This document shows, piece by piece, positions 29,089-37,312 of a stretch of 64,000 nucleotides of DNA. The notes under the pieces are model-generated. The model saw only the letters and a program-made list of their open reading frames with translations. It was not told where the DNA came from and made no database searches. The position numbers were made by a program, and so were the translations under genes. Positions within the stretch are counted from its first letter, which is position 1. Each line of letters begins with the position of its first letter. Source of the DNA: Pelomonas sp. Root1217 (lineage in GTDB: Bacteria; Pseudomonadota; Gammaproteobacteria; Burkholderiales; Burkholderiaceae_C); assembly GCF_001425705.1 (NCBI RefSeq), contig NZ_LMDC01000028.1:372946-436945 (forward strand), given 5' to 3'.

Positions 29089-30102
29089 ATGAGCGCCCTC
29101 CTCCACCCCCGCCAGGCCCTGTTCGGCCATGAAGCCACGCGGCCCGCGCTGCCTGTCGTCGACCATTACTGCGGCGTCGAGGCCCGCATGCGCAAGAGCC
29201 TGGCCGTGCAGGCCGAACTCGGCCCCGTCTTCGACATCACGCTGGACGCCGAGGACGGCGCCCCCGTCGGTGGCGAGGCCGAACATGCGCTGCTGATCGC
29301 CGAAGTGGCAACGAGCTCGGCCAACCGCTTCGGCCGCGTCGGCGCACGGGTGCATCCCTTCGGCCACGCCGCCTTCGAGGCCGATGTCGAAACGCTGGTC
29401 GCCAAGGCCGGTGACCGGCTGGCCTATCTGATGATCCCCAAGCCGGAGAGCGCCGATGACGTCGAGCGGGCGATTGCCGCCATCGACGTGGCCTGCGAGC
29501 GGCATGCAAAACCGAAGCTGCCGCTGCAAGTGCTGATCGAAACCCATGGCGCGCTGCGCGAGGTCTTCCGCATCGCCGCCCATCCGCGCATCGAATCGCT
29601 GTCTTTCGGCCTGATGGACTTCGTCTCGGCCCATGGTGGAGCCATTCCCAAGTTGGCCATGGAGCTGCCCGGCCAGTTCGAGCATCCGCTGGTCGTGCGC
29701 GCCAAGCTGGAGATCGCTGCCGCGGCGCACGCCTTCGGCAAGACGCCTTCGCACTGCGTCGTCACCGAATTCCGCGATGCCGAGCGGCTCGCGGCGGCCG
29801 CACGCCGCGCCACGCGCGAATTCGGCTACACGCGCATGTGGAGCATCCACCCGGACCAGATCCGCCCCATCGTCGAAGCCTTCGCGCCGGCCGCCGAAGA
29901 GGTGCTGGAGGCAGCTGAGTTGCTGCTCGCCGCGCAAGCCGCGCAGTGGGCGCCCATCTCCTTCGACGACCGCCTGCACGACCGCGCCAGCTATCGCTAT
30001 TTCTGGACCGTGCTGGAGCGCGCCGAGCGCACCGGACGTGACCTTCCGGACGAAGCACGATCGGCGTTCTTCCCCGTAGCCATCGGGGTAATCGCCGAGT
30101 GA
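29089..30102 (+). CDS. HpcH/HpaI aldolase / CoA-ester lyase (CitE-like)
   Basis: A 337-residue TIM-barrel lyase of the citrate lyase beta / malyl-CoA lyase family. It has RKSLAVQAELGPVFDITLDAEDGAP with the Mg-binding DxEDG, the LMIPKPES strand, and the IETHGAL region with its conserved Glu. Likely a (S)-citramalyl- or malyl-CoA lyase or thioesterase; the substrate is uncertain. The start at 29089 is taken from family length and the upstream frame lacking similarity. In related genomes this gene commonly lies close to mdh and acnB. Confidence 0.85.
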   Translation: MSALLHPRQALFGHEATRPALPVVDHYCGVEARMRKSLAVQAELGPVFDITLDAEDGAPVGGEAEHALLIAEVATSSANRFGRVGARVHPFGHAAFEADVETLVAKAGDRLAYLMIPKPESADDVERAIAAIDVACERHAKPKLPLQVLIETHGALREVFRIAAHPRIESLSFGLMDFVSAHGGAIPKLAMELPGQFEHPLVVRAKLEIAAAAHAFGKTPSHCVVTEFRDAERLAAAARRATREFGYTRMWSIHPDQIRPIVEAFAPAAEEVLEAAELLLAAQAAQWAPISFDDRLHDRASYRYFWTVLERAERTGRDLPDEARSAFFPVAIGVIAE

Positions 30103-30223
30103 GGCACGAACCGGCGTGCAGTCCGTCACGCGGACAATGCCTACATCTTTTCACCGCTGCGCGGCCGCATTGCAGCCATGATTCGCCAGCTTTTTCCACC
30201 CTCCTTTCCCACCCCGACTCCAG

Positions 30224-30844
30224 ATGCCGATGACTTCGCTCCGTGCCAGTGCTGCCGCCCTGATCCTCTGCGCCGCCTTGCCCGCCCTGGCCCAGACCGC
30301 TCCGGCCAAGCCCGTCGCAAAACACAAGGCCGCGGCCAAGCCCGCGCCCGCCAAAAAGGCACCGCCGCCGCCGCCCGAGCCTGTGCTGGTCGATGCCGAT
30401 GAGGCCCAGCTTGCCGCTGCGGAGCGCGCCTACCTGGGCGACTACGCCTGCGAGTTCAAGGAGACCGTGCAGATCGAGAAGCATCCCAAGGTGGCCGGCT
30501 ACATCAACGTGGCCTGGAAGAAGCAGGTCTTCACGATGAAGCCCGTGCTGTCGTCCACCGGCGCGCTGCGCCTGGAAGACGTGATGGGTCGCACGCTGAT
30601 GATCCAGATCGCCAACAAATCCATGCTGCTGGACACCAAGATCGGCCAGCGCCTCATCGACGACTGTGTCCATCCCGAGCAGATCCGACTGATGGAAGCC
30701 GCCAAGGCAGCCAAGATCAATGATCCGGAGGCGGAAGCCGCCGAGGCCGCGCGCAGTGGCCTGGGCATCACGCCCACAGCGGCCGAAACATCCGCAGCGG
30801 CCCCGGTGGCGGCAAAACCCGCCAAGACTGCCAAGGCCAGGTGA
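30224..30844 (+). CDS. Secreted protein of unknown function
   Basis: A 206-residue protein with a clear Sec signal peptide (SAAALILCAALPALAQ, cleavage near residue 24). A Lys/Ala/Pro-rich linker follows, then a compact domain around residues 65-155 with YACEFKETVQIEKHPK and two cysteines that could form a disulfide, and an Ala-rich tail. An alternative start is Met3 (30230). I do not recognise a named family. It lies between the CoA-ester lyase and vapBC module. Confidence 0.8.
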   Translation: MPMTSLRASAAALILCAALPALAQTAPAKPVAKHKAAAKPAPAKKAPPPPPEPVLVDADEAQLAAAERAYLGDYACEFKETVQIEKHPKVAGYINVAWKKQVFTMKPVLSSTGALRLEDVMGRTLMIQIANKSMLLDTKIGQRLIDDCVHPEQIRLMEAAKAAKINDPEAEAAEAARSGLGITPTAAETSAAAPVAAKPAKTAKAR

Positions 30845-30854
30845 GGCATCGCTG

Positions 30855-30908
30855 TTGAAACCGCTGGCTCCGGTATGTAGAATGAATGCATACTTTCTGA
30901 TGCATACC
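30855..30908 (+). promoter_or_regulatory. Promoter and operator repeats of the vapBC-type module
   Basis: A good sigma-70 promoter, TTGAAA (30855-30860), 17 bp, TAGAAT (30878-30883). Overlapping and following it are GGTATG (30872-30877) paired with CATACC (30903-30908), and two direct ATGCATAC copies (30886-30893 and 30900-30907). The GTAT/ATAC core is typical of VapBC-family operators, so autorepression by the toxin-antitoxin complex is likely. Confidence 0.65.
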
Positions 30909-30948
30909 TGAGCCACCGCCTCCGCGGTGCCCAGCCACTGGAGGCGCC

Positions 30949-31224
30949 ATGGAAGCCACCGTTGCCGAACGCGGGCAGATCACCCTGCCCAAAGCCGTCC
31001 GAGACGCCCTCGGCCTGACCAAGGGCACCACGCTCAAGGTCGAGCTGGACGGCGGCCGCATCATCCTGCGCAAGAACGTCGATGACGCCCTCTCGCGCAT
31101 GCGGGGCCGCTTCAAGCTCGATGGCTTCGCCAACACCGACGAGGCCATGCGGGCCATCCGCGGCCACGCGCCTGGCGATCCCTACCTCCCTCCCGAGCCG
31201 GACTCGGGAGACGTCACACCTTGA
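30949..31224 (+). CDS. vapB: AbrB/SpoVT-type antitoxin (VapB-like)
   Basis: A 91-residue protein: an N-terminal swapped-hairpin DNA-binding domain (AERGQITLPKAVRDALGLTKG, then LKVELDGGRIILRK) and a C-terminal tail that would wrap the toxin. Its stop overlaps the start of the PIN gene (TTGA, 31221-31224), typical of toxin-antitoxin operons. It probably neutralises the toxin and represses the promoter at 30855-30908. Confidence 0.87.
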   Translation: MEATVAERGQITLPKAVRDALGLTKGTTLKVELDGGRIILRKNVDDALSRMRGRFKLDGFANTDEAMRAIRGHAPGDPYLPPEPDSGDVTP

Positions 31225-31628
31225 TCGCCACGGACTCCTCCGTGCTGATCGACCTGATCGCCGGTGACGACGAAGCCTGCGCTGCCGCAGCCGAGGCCGT
31301 GCGCCAGGCGCTGCACGTCGGCCCTGTCGTGCTGTGCGAGGTGGCGCTGGCGGAGGTGTGCACCGCCTTCAAGGGCGGCACCGACGTGCTCCAGTTCCTC
31401 GAAGACCTCGGCTTTCGCTTTGACCCGATGGAAGCCAAGTCGGCCCTGCGCGCTGGCGAGATGCAGCGGCGCTACCGCCAGCGCGGCGGCAACCGCACCC
31501 GCACCGTCGCGGACTTCCTGATCGGCTCCCACGCCATGATGCAGTGCGACGCGCTGATCACGCGCGACGCCGGCTTCTACAGAGACTATTTCAAAGGGCT
31601 GAGGATCGTTGTCCCCGGCTCTGCCTGA
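31221..31628 (+). CDS. vapC: PIN-domain ribonuclease toxin (VapC-like)
   Basis: A 135-residue PIN domain with all four conserved acidic positions: the Asp in IATDSSVLIDL, the Glu in LCEVALAEV, and the Asps in TVADFLIGSHA and LITRDAGFY. It therefore looks catalytically intact. The start is a TTG overlapping the antitoxin stop by four bases. VapC toxins cleave tRNA or rRNA; this target is unknown. It ends 24 bp before acnB, so readthrough into acnB is possible. Confidence 0.87.
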   Translation: MIATDSSVLIDLIAGDDEACAAAAEAVRQALHVGPVVLCEVALAEVCTAFKGGTDVLQFLEDLGFRFDPMEAKSALRAGEMQRRYRQRGGNRTRTVADFLIGSHAMMQCDALITRDAGFYRDYFKGLRIVVPGSA

Positions 31629-31652
31629 CCTGCTGCTTCAACGGAGAAAAAC

Positions 31653-34244
31653 ATGCTTCAAGCCTACCGCCAACATGCCGCCGAGCGCGCTGCCCTCGGT
31701 ATCCCGCCCCTTGCGCTGGACGCCAAGCAGGTCGCCGAGCTCATCGAGCTGATCAAGAACCCCCCGGCTGGCGAGGACGCCTTCCTGCTGGACCTGCTGA
31801 CCCACCGCGTGCCCCCGGGCGTGGACGACGCTGCCAAGGTCAAGGCGAGCTTCCTGGCTGCCGTTGCGCACGGCGACCTCAGCGTCGGCCTGATCTCCAA
31901 GGCCAAGGCCACGGAGCTGCTGGGCACCATGGTGGGCGGCTACAACGTGCATCCGCTGATCGAACTGCTGGACGACGCCGAAGTGGCCGGCGTCGCGGCC
32001 GAGGGCCTGAAGAAGACCCTGCTGATGTTCGACTTCTTCAACGACGTGGCCGCCAAGGCCAAGGCCGGCAACGCCAAGGCCAACGAGGTGATGCAGTCCT
32101 GGGCCAATGCCGAGTGGTTCACGTCGCGCCCGGAAGTCGAGAGGAAGATCACCGTCACGGTCTTCAAGGTGCCCGGCGAGACCAACACCGACGACCTGTC
32201 GCCCGCGCCTGATGCGTGGAGCCGCCCGGACATCCCACTGCACTACCTGGCGATGCTGAAGAACACTCGTTCTGACGCAGCCTTCAAGCCCGAGGAAGAC
32301 GGCAAGCGCGGCCCGATGCAGTTCATCGAGGACCTGAAGAAGAAGGGCAACTTGGTCGCCTACGTGGGCGACGTGGTCGGCACCGGCTCCTCGCGCAAGT
32401 CCGCCACCAACTCCGTCATCTGGGCCACGGGCCAGGACATCCCGTTTGTTCCGAACAAGCGCTTCGGCGGCGTCACGCTGGGCGGCAAGATCGCGCCGAT
32501 CTTCTTCAACACGCAGGAAGACTCCGGCTCGCTGCCCATCGAGGTGGACGTCTCCAAGCTGGAGATGGGCGACGTCATCGACGTGCTGCCCTATGACGGC
32601 AAGCTGGTGAAGAACGGCGAGACCGTCGCCGAGTTCAAGCTCAAGAGCGACGTGCTGTTCGACGAAGTGCGCGCCGGCGGCCGCATCAACCTCATCATCG
32701 GCCGTTCGCTGACCGCCAAGGCGCGCGAGTTCCTGGGCCTGCCGGCCTCCACGCTGTTCCGCCTGCCCTCGGCACCCGCCGAAACCAAGGCCGGCTTCAC
32801 GCTGGCGCAGAAGATGGTGGGCCGTGCCGTGGGCCTGCCCGAGGGCCACGGCGTGCGCCCCGGCACCTACTGCGAGCCCAAGATGACGACCGTGGGTTCC
32901 CAGGACACCACCGGCCCGATGACCCGCGACGAGCTGAAGGACCTGGCCTGCCTGGGCTTCTCGGCCGACCTGGTCATGCAGTCGTTCTGCCACACGGCCG
33001 CCTACCCCAAGCCCGTGGACGTGAAGACCCACCGCGAGCTGCCGACCTTCATGAGCAACCGTGGCGGCGTGTCGCTGCGCCCGGCCGACGGCATCATCCA
33101 CAGCTGGCTGAACCGCCTGCTGTTGCCCGACACGGTCGGCACCGGTGGCGACTCGCACACCCGCTTCCCGATCGGCATCTCCTTCCCGGCCGGCTCCGGC
33201 CTCGTGGCCTTCGGCGCGGCCACCGGCGTCATGCCCCTGGACATGCCCGAGTCCGTGCTCGTGCGCTTCAAGGGCGAGATGCAGCCCGGCGTCACGCTGC
33301 GCGACCTCGTGCACGCCATCCCGCTGTACGCCATCAAGGCCGGCCTGCTGACCGTTGCGAAGGCCGGCAAGAAGAACGTGTTCTCGGGTCGCATCCTGGA
33401 GATCGAGGGCCTGCCTGACCTGAAGGTCGAACAAGCCTTCGAGCTGAGCGACGCCTCTGCCGAGCGCTCGGCTGCGGGCTGCACGGTCAAGCTGAACCCG
33501 GCACCGATCAAGGAGTACCTCACCAGCAATGTCGTGCTGATGAAGAACATGATCGCCGACGGCTATGCCGACGCGAAGACGCTGCAGCGCCGCATCGAAA
33601 AGGTGGAAGCCTGGCTGGCCAACCCGGAGCTGCTGGAAGCCGACAAGGACGCCGAGTACGCCGCCGTCATCGAGATCGACCTGGCCGACATCAAGGAACC
33701 CATCCTCTGCTGCCCCAACGATCCGGACGACGCCAAGTTCCTGTCCGAAGTCGCCGGCACCAAGATCGACGAGGCTTTCATCGGCTCGTGCATGACCAAC
33801 ATCGGCCACTTCCGCGCCGCGGCCAAGCTGCTGGGCGGCCAGCGCGACATCCCGGTCAAGCTGTGGGTGGCCCCGCCGACCAAGATGGACCAGAGCGAGC
33901 TGATCAAGGAAGGCCACTACGCGGCCTTCGGCACGGCCGGTGCGCGCACCGAAATGCCCGGCTGCAGCCTGTGCATGGGCAACCAGGCCCAGGTGCGCGA
34001 AGGCGCGACCGTCGTGTCCACCTCCACCCGCAACTTCCCCAACCGCCTGGGCAAGAACACCAACGTGTTCCTGGCCTCGGCCGAGCTGGCCGCCATCGCG
34101 TCCAAGCTGGGCAAGATCCCCACGGTGCAGGAGTACCACGAGGCGATGGGCGTCGTGAACAAGGACGGCGCGTCGATCTACAAGTACATGAACTTCGACC
34201 AGATCGAGGAATACGCAGACACCGCCAAGACCGTCGCCGCCTGA
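31653..34244 (+). CDS. acnB: Bifunctional aconitate hydratase 2
   Basis: Isomerises citrate/isocitrate (and 2-methylisocitrate in some species) with a 4Fe-4S cluster. It is 863 residues, as E. coli AcnB (865). It begins with the AcnB-specific HEAT-like domain ([21 protein letters not shown]). The swivel domain contains [14 protein letters not shown]. Cluster cysteines lie in [14 protein letters not shown] and [19 protein letters not shown] ribosome site is present. A terminator follows at 34278-34300. Confidence 0.97.
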   Translation: MLQAYRQHAAERAALGIPPLALDAKQVAELIELIKNPPAGEDAFLLDLLTHRVPPGVDDAAKVKASFLAAVAHGDLSVGLISKAKATELLGTMVGGYNVHPLIELLDDAEVAGVAAEGLKKTLLMFDFFNDVAAKAKAGNAKANEVMQSWANAEWFTSRPEVERKITVTVFKVPGETNTDDLSPAPDAWSRPDIPLHYLAMLKNTRSDAAFKPEEDGKRGPMQFIEDLKKKGNLVAYVGDVVGTGSSRKSATNSVIWATGQDIPFVPNKRFGGVTLGGKIAPIFFNTQEDSGSLPIEVDVSKLEMGDVIDVLPYDGKLVKNGETVAEFKLKSDVLFDEVRAGGRINLIIGRSLTAKAREFLGLPASTLFRLPSAPAETKAGFTLAQKMVGRAVGLPEGHGVRPGTYCEPKMTTVGSQDTTGPMTRDELKDLACLGFSADLVMQSFCHTAAYPKPVDVKTHRELPTFMSNRGGVSLRPADGIIHSWLNRLLLPDTVGTGGDSHTRFPIGISFPAGSGLVAFGAATGVMPLDMPESVLVRFKGEMQPGVTLRDLVHAIPLYAIKAGLLTVAKAGKKNVFSGRILEIEGLPDLKVEQAFELSDASAERSAAGCTVKLNPAPIKEYLTSNVVLMKNMIADGYADAKTLQRRIEKVEAWLANPELLEADKDAEYAAVIEIDLADIKEPILCCPNDPDDAKFLSEVAGTKIDEAFIGSCMTNIGHFRAAAKLLGGQRDIPVKLWVAPPTKMDQSELIKEGHYAAFGTAGARTEMPGCSLCMGNQAQVREGATVVSTSTRNFPNRLGKNTNVFLASAELAAIASKLGKIPTVQEYHEAMGVVNKDGASIYKYMNFDQIEEYADTAKTVAA

Positions 34245-34277
34245 GGCTGAACGGCTTCAAAGTCAGCCCGCCGCGCG

Positions 34278-34300
34278 CAAGCCCGGTGGGCTTGTCGTTT
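34278..34300 (+). terminator. Terminator-like hairpin after acnB
   Basis: CAAGCCC (34278-34284), a GGT loop and GGGCTTG (34288-34294), followed by TCGTTT. It lies in the 66-bp gap between the convergent acnB and ankyrin-protein genes. Confidence 0.6.
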
Positions 34301-34310
34301 GGCGCGCCGC

Positions 34311-35324
34311 CTAGCGCAGGATGTCCGTCAGATCGCCATGCCCCTGAGCCACGGCATGGTCGGCGGCCGTCCAACCTTGGGGATCGCGGTCTGCCTTGCG
34401 AGCGCCGGCAGCGAGCAGCAGGTCCACCATTTCTCGCGACCCGGTGCGGGCGGCCAGCATGAGGACCGTGCGGCCTTGGCTGTCACGCAGACGGATGGAA
34501 GCGCCGGCTTTCAGGGCCGAGCGCGCCATTGCCAGGTCGGCCTGATCGGCAGCCGCCAACAGGAAGGCATTGGCCGGCATGGCGGCTTTCGCCGATTCGG
34601 CAACGTCGGAGGCGGCCAGGCTTTGGGCCATCTGCGGTGCTGCTCGAAACCGGCCTGCGACCCCGCTTGAAACTGCTTCCGATCGCGCCAGCGTCTCGGC
34701 CTGGCTTGACGCGTCGGCAACAGCTCGGGGCGGCAACGGCGCGGCAGCCATCGCGGGCGCAGCGGGTGCTGGCGCTGCAGCCATCACCGGCTCGGCCGGT
34801 GGTGGCGGCATCACAGGCGGCCCCGGTTTGGCCGCGCCCGCACTCACCTCCGCCTGCCTGTGCAACCGCGGCGGCGTCGCATCCGCCATCACCACGGGAG
34901 CAGATCGTTCGGCGCGCGGCTTGGCAGGGCCGGCCTTGGCCGTTGTGCGGCGCGTTTCGGCGGCAGGCGCAGGCATGGGCTCGACGGTCGGGCTGGCTTG
35001 GGCCACCACCGCGCCAGCCATCGATGCAGGCGCGGCCGCGGCCAGCCGCGGATCGGTTTCAGGTTGCGGCTCGGCGTTTCGTCCTTGCAAGACAAAAACT
35101 GTCGCCACCAGCAGCCCCGTCACCAGCAGGCCCAGCGCATAGGGTTGCCAACGCCAGGCCAAGGCGTTACCGGCGACGGGCACGGCAGCAGCCACATCCG
35201 GCCGTGGCAGCGCCGCCATCAGACGCGCACGCCGCTGTTCGCGGCCAGCGTCGTCACCGAGCAAGGCCTCGCGATAGGCAGTCTCGGCTGCGTCGTTCGG
35301 CTGAACAGGATCGAACTCAGCCAT
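34311..35324 (-). CDS. Putative anti-sigma factor with C-terminal ankyrin repeats
   Basis: A 337-residue single-pass membrane protein. A short acidic/helical cytoplasmic part (about 1-45) is the place where an anti-sigma domain would bind the sigma factor. One membrane helix (about 61-79) follows, then a long Ala/Pro-rich segment and about 2-3 ankyrin repeats at 255-337 (SQGRTVLMLAARTGSREMVDLLLAAGA). It overlaps the ECF sigma gene by 8 bp, so the two are co-translated. The anti-sigma role is inferred from gene order and topology only, since no conserved zinc motif is seen. Confidence 0.7.
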   Translation of the reverse strand: MAEFDPVQPNDAAETAYREALLGDDAGREQRRARLMAALPRPDVAAAVPVAGNALAWRWQPYALGLLVTGLLVATVFVLQGRNAEPQPETDPRLAAAAPASMAGAVVAQASPTVEPMPAPAAETRRTTAKAGPAKPRAERSAPVVMADATPPRLHRQAEVSAGAAKPGPPVMPPPPAEPVMAAAPAPAAPAMAAAPLPPRAVADASSQAETLARSEAVSSGVAGRFRAAPQMAQSLAASDVAESAKAAMPANAFLLAAADQADLAMARSALKAGASIRLRDSQGRTVLMLAARTGSREMVDLLLAAGARKADRDPQGWTAADHAVAQGHGDLTDILR

Positions 35325-35880
35325 CGCGCCACTCGCTGAGTCGGTGCCGCAGCGCCTCGCGCGCATAGCGCAGCCGGGTCTTGGCGGTTTCGGGGTGGGC
35401 CTGGGTCACGTCGGCAATCTCGGCGAGGCTGAGCTCAACGACCGTGAAGAGCAAGAATGCCTCCCGCTGCTCAACGGACAGGCGCAGCAGGCCGCCTTCA
35501 ACCGCCTCGACCAGGCGCTTGGACACCAGCAGTTGTTCAGGCCCAGCACAGGCCGAGGCCAACTGGTCGAGGTCGGCCTCGTCATCGGCCTGTGGCGGGC
35601 ACGCCCGCAGATGGTCCAGCACCCGGTTGCGCAGCACGGTGAAGAGCCAGGTCGAGAACCTGCCTTTGGCCGGCGCGAAGCTGGCGGCCTTGGCTGCAAC
35701 GGCCAGCCAGCCTTCCTGGTGCAGGTCCTCCACCGTGGCGCGATCCGTGGGGTGCAGCATCTGGCGGACGAAGGCGAAGGTCTTGCGGTCATGGCGGCGG
35801 TAGAGCCGGTCGAACGCACCCATATCGCCGCGCAGATAGCTGGCGATGAGCTCTTCATCAGCGGGTTCACTCGCAGGCAT
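35317..35880 (-). CDS. ECF-type RNA polymerase sigma factor
   Basis: A 187-residue sigma-70 family factor with region 2 (LYRRHDRKTFAFVRQML through VEDLHQEGWLAVAAKAASF and FSTWLFTVLRNRVLDHLR) and region 4 (LSVEQREAFLLFTVVELSLAEIADVTQAHPETAKTRLRYARE). It is the first gene of a pair with the ankyrin membrane protein, which probably controls it. The target promoters are not identifiable from this window. Confidence 0.9.
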   Translation of the reverse strand: MPASEPADEELIASYLRGDMGAFDRLYRRHDRKTFAFVRQMLHPTDRATVEDLHQEGWLAVAAKAASFAPAKGRFSTWLFTVLRNRVLDHLRACPPQADDEADLDQLASACAGPEQLLVSKRLVEAVEGGLLRLSVEQREAFLLFTVVELSLAEIADVTQAHPETAKTRLRYAREALRHRLSEWRDG

Positions 35881-35933
35881 GCGGCGCGGATGCTACGCCG
35901 GCCAGAGGTGGGTCTGCGGCATAGGGCAAGACC

Positions 35934-36800
35934 TCACCAGCGCGGCGGCGGGTCGGGCACATAGCCGCCGCTGCTGTTGGGGAAAGAGCGCGGCAACTGC
36001 GCCATGGGCCGAGGCATGATGCCGGCGGCCATCAGATTGGCATGACTGTCGTAGTGGATCTCCACCAACTGCTCGGGCTGTGACGTGCGCCGCTGGAAGC
36101 CGGTGTGCGCAATGGGAGACCATTCCGAGGCGCCGTGGCCCGTGCCCAGCTTTGCACGGGCAGCGCGCTCGGCCTCGACGCGCCCTGCAGCGCTTTCGCG
36201 CGCGGGTGCTGCCTGGGCCGACACATCGGCAGCCCCTCCATTCAGGCGGCTCAGCATGCTGGGCGCTGCGGGCTCAGCGGACGACACGGGGGGCGGCTCG
36301 TAGACCACCGGCGGCGGTACATACACCTCGCGGAATACTGCCGCGCCGATCACGCCAACATTGGCAGGCCGCCCACTGCGCGCCGCGTACGAGTCGCCCA
36401 GCGACGTGAACTCGAAGGCCGCGATGCGCTCGTCGCTCTTGCGCCAGCCGGTGATGTCATAACTCTCGCCCGGGCTCAGCACATAGCCAGACTGGTTGAA
36501 ACCCGCAGTGTCGCCGGTGATGGCGTTGACGCCGTCCACGGACAACACCACCAACACCCGTTCTCCGCTGCGGTTGCTGAGCCGGATGGCATAGCGTGAG
36601 CCCGGCATGCCGGGGCTGTAGCGGCGCCCGCGGCTGGCGTACTGGGCCAGCGAAGCGCCGCTGTCACGGTCAACCAGCTGCATGTCGAGCAGCGGCGGCG
36701 ACACGACGGCAGCGCAACCGGTGTGCAGGCCAGCCAGGCACGTGAAGGCGGTCAGCTGGAGCAAGGCGGTACGGCGGCGCAGGGGGAGCGGTGAACTCAT
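35934..36800 (-). CDS. Lipoprotein of unknown function
   Basis: A 288-residue exported protein. The N terminus has an Arg-rich start (LRRRTALLQLTAFTCLAGLHTGC) ending in a lipobox, with the lipidated Cys near residue 29. The mature part has a beta-rich domain (RYAIRLSNRSGERVLVVLSVDGVNAI, then YVLSPGESYDITGWRKSDERIAAFEF) and a Pro-rich C-terminal half. The beta domain looks like a small immunoglobulin-like fold, but this is a guess. The start at 36800 has AAGGATCC upstream. No family recognised. Confidence 0.8.
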   Translation of the reverse strand: MSSPLPLRRRTALLQLTAFTCLAGLHTGCAAVVSPPLLDMQLVDRDSGASLAQYASRGRRYSPGMPGSRYAIRLSNRSGERVLVVLSVDGVNAITGDTAGFNQSGYVLSPGESYDITGWRKSDERIAAFEFTSLGDSYAARSGRPANVGVIGAAVFREVYVPPPVVYEPPPVSSAEPAAPSMLSRLNGGAADVSAQAAPARESAAGRVEAERAARAKLGTGHGASEWSPIAHTGFQRRTSQPEQLVEIHYDSHANLMAAGIMPRPMAQLPRSFPNSSGGYVPDPPPRW

Positions 36801-36872
36801 GGCGGATCCTTCGCAGGGGTGGGGTCCTCTGCTTGTACGGAGCCACGCGGCAAACGGGGTGAAAAAGCCGGC

Positions 36873-36902
36873 CGGCCAAAGAAAGAGCGGCCCGAGGCCG
36901 CT
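36873..36902 (-). terminator. Terminator-like hairpin after the mini flagellar-rod gene
   Basis: AGCGGCC (36886-36892), 3-base loop, GGCCGCT (36896-36902); on the minus strand CTTTCTTTGG follows. It lies between the flagellar-like gene and the lipoprotein gene. Confidence 0.55.
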
Positions 36903-36924
36903 TCTGTCGCAGGAGGAAGGTCGC

Positions 36925-37197
36925 TCAGGCCTTGATGTCCAGTAGCGCACCAGTGGTGTTGATCTGCGTCTGCAGCACCTTCAGGTTGGCGACGAAAGAG
37001 TAGGCCGCGGACTGCTGTTCGACGATCTCGTTGGCCGGGTTGATCTCGCGCTCGGGCACCTTGTCGACATTGGTCGGCTCGACGCTGGGGCGGGCCTGAT
37101 TGCTGCTCGCCCGGTTGGCGATATTGGCCGCCGACGCGCGCAGCCGCTCGTTCGCAGACGAGATGCCGGACATGGCGGTGGACAAGGGGACGTTCAT
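36925..37197 (-). CDS. Small flagellar basal-body rod-like protein
   Basis: A 90-residue protein containing only the two ends of a rod protein: an N-terminal helix MSGISSANERLRASAANIANRAS, matching the Flg_bb_rod motif, and a C-terminal helix with NPANEIVEQQSAAYSFVANLKVLQTQ, like the end of FlgC/FlgG. The central hook or rod domain is absent. No other flagellar gene is in the window. It could be an accessory rod component or a decayed duplicate; the intact frame and terminator argue for a functional gene. Confidence 0.75.
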   Translation of the reverse strand: MNVPLSTAMSGISSANERLRASAANIANRASSNQARPSVEPTNVDKVPEREINPANEIVEQQSAAYSFVANLKVLQTQINTTGALLDIKA

Positions 37198-37264
37198 CGG
37201 GACTCAGTTCTCAGGCGCGCTGGCCGCTACATCGACCGCGTTGAAGTGAACTTTAGAACATCTG

Positions 37265-37290
37265 ACGAAAAACCCCGCATTTCCGGGGTT
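37265..37290 (-). terminator. Rho-independent terminator of the PAS-GGDEF gene
   Basis: AACCCCG (37271-37277) with CGGGGTT (37284-37290), loop of six; on the minus strand TTTCGTC continues the T-tract after GGTT. It lies 23 bp downstream of the stop at 37313. Confidence 0.8.
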
Positions 37291-37312
37291 CGCCCTGGCA
37301 TCAAACGTGAAA

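Noticed and set aside
30872..30908. CRISPR-like short repeat (two ATGCATAC copies)
   Set aside because: Only two 8-bp copies 14 bp apart at a promoter; this is an operator, not an array.
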